A DNA stretch of 64,000 nt from a filamentous cyanobacterium ESFC-1 (lineage in GTDB: Bacteria; Cyanobacteriota; Cyanobacteriia; Cyanobacteriales; Spirulinaceae): positions 1,230,953 through 1,294,952 of the forward strand of contig KB904821.1 in NCBI GenBank assembly GCA_000380225.1, written 5' to 3'. The notes beneath the pieces were generated by a model. It was not told the origin of the DNA, ran no database searches, and saw nothing but the letters and a program-made list of their open reading frames with translations. How positions within the stretch are numbered: the first letter of the stretch is position 1; every line of letters begins with the position of its first letter. Of this stretch, positions 63,790-64,000 are shown in pieces. The position numbers and the translations under genes are program-made.

Positions 63790-64000
63790 GGGTTGTTGGT
63801 TAGTCCTTTGTCATTGGTCATTTGTCTTTTGTTATTGGTTGTGTAGTAAGGGATAAGCGCCCTTGTTTGGGTTATTGGTTGTTGGTTATTGGTTATTGGT
63901 TATTGGTTATTGGTTATTGGTTGTTGGTTATTCGTTATAATTTACTTTCTTCCCCCTCTCCCCACTCCTCCCCCCCTCCCCACTCCTCCCCCCCTCCCCA
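63790..64000. repeat. Heptamer array (GGTTATT) and polypyrimidine tail at the window's end
   Basis: After the last gene come TTTGTCATTGGTC units. A TTATTGG heptamer array (about 63870-63940) follows, then CCCCTCCCCACTCCT-type repeats to the end of the window. No gene is seen in the last 214 bases. Confidence 0.8.

Overview
The window comes from a cyanobacterium, most likely a filamentous non-heterocystous one. The octamer GCGATCGC (HIP1) occurs throughout. The RNA polymerase beta' subunit is split into rpoC1 and rpoC2. There is a psbI gene, a PAM68-type photosystem assembly factor next to rpsO, a UbiA-type prenyltransferase and several families known mainly from cyanobacteria (DUF3318, DUF3769, DUF4278). 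Heptamer repeats of the AACAATT / CCAATAA type fill many intergenic gaps. No species is named here.

Layout. 0-5 kb: a cut-off STAS-domain gene, a DUF3318 gene, ubiA, tRNA-Phe, a decayed mobile-element end, a TauE/SafE transporter, a candidate structured RNA and psbI. 5-12.8 kb: a large LptD-like outer-membrane protein, a Uma2 protein, a dynamin-like GTPase, sucrose-phosphate phosphatase, an IS200/IS605-type right-end remnant and ruvA. 13-20 kb: small secreted and hypothetical proteins, a broken restriction-type gene, sdhA, a second copy of the candidate RNA, an ABC ATPase and a beta-helix plus SLH-domain protein. 20-31 kb: a two-component system with a PepSY-like membrane protein, YaaW, an O-antigen-ligase-like protein, a peptide-type ABC substrate-binding lipoprotein, a PIN-domain gene with an unrecognised partner, yebC, a long heptamer array, DUF72 and a WecG/TagA glycosyltransferase. 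31.6-36 kb: an HTH-NB-ARC (STAND) protein followed by two tandem TPR paralogues, preceded by five direct repeats at about 11-bp spacing. 36-43.5 kb: housekeeping genes (RNase D-like, aroF, PAM68, rpsO, AI-2E transporter, hisD, rpsT, tatD). 43.5-53.4 kb: rpoB-rpoC1-rpoC2 with structured or repeat-rich spacers. 53.5-64 kb: a nickel/copper-type CsoR repressor, two convergent sensor kinases, tRNA-Gly, a TonB-like protein with a very long Pro-Thr-Asn linker, a VOC protein, a MidA-type methyltransferase, family-4 uracil-DNA glycosylase and a conserved hypothetical.

The most striking non-gene signal lies just downstream of tRNA-Phe (2670-2780). Two near-identical end-type repeats sit beside a short antisense unit made of a CRISPR-repeat-like 3' end (GGAGGGCTGAAAG) and a 17-nt spacer. 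The spacer matches the tRNA-Phe gene at 16 of 17 positions, and the match is preceded by a GTA (GTN-type) PAM. This is the arrangement expected for the 'homing' guide of a type V-K CRISPR-associated transposon. No transposase or Cas12k gene remains, so it looks like the fossil end of such an element. Other points of interest are two covarying copies of an unnamed roughly 130-nt RNA-like element, a TnpB-less reRNA remnant behind the sucrose phosphatase gene, an array of CATAAC/GTTATG half-sites upstream of aroF, and a long nested inverted repeat between rpoB and rpoC1.
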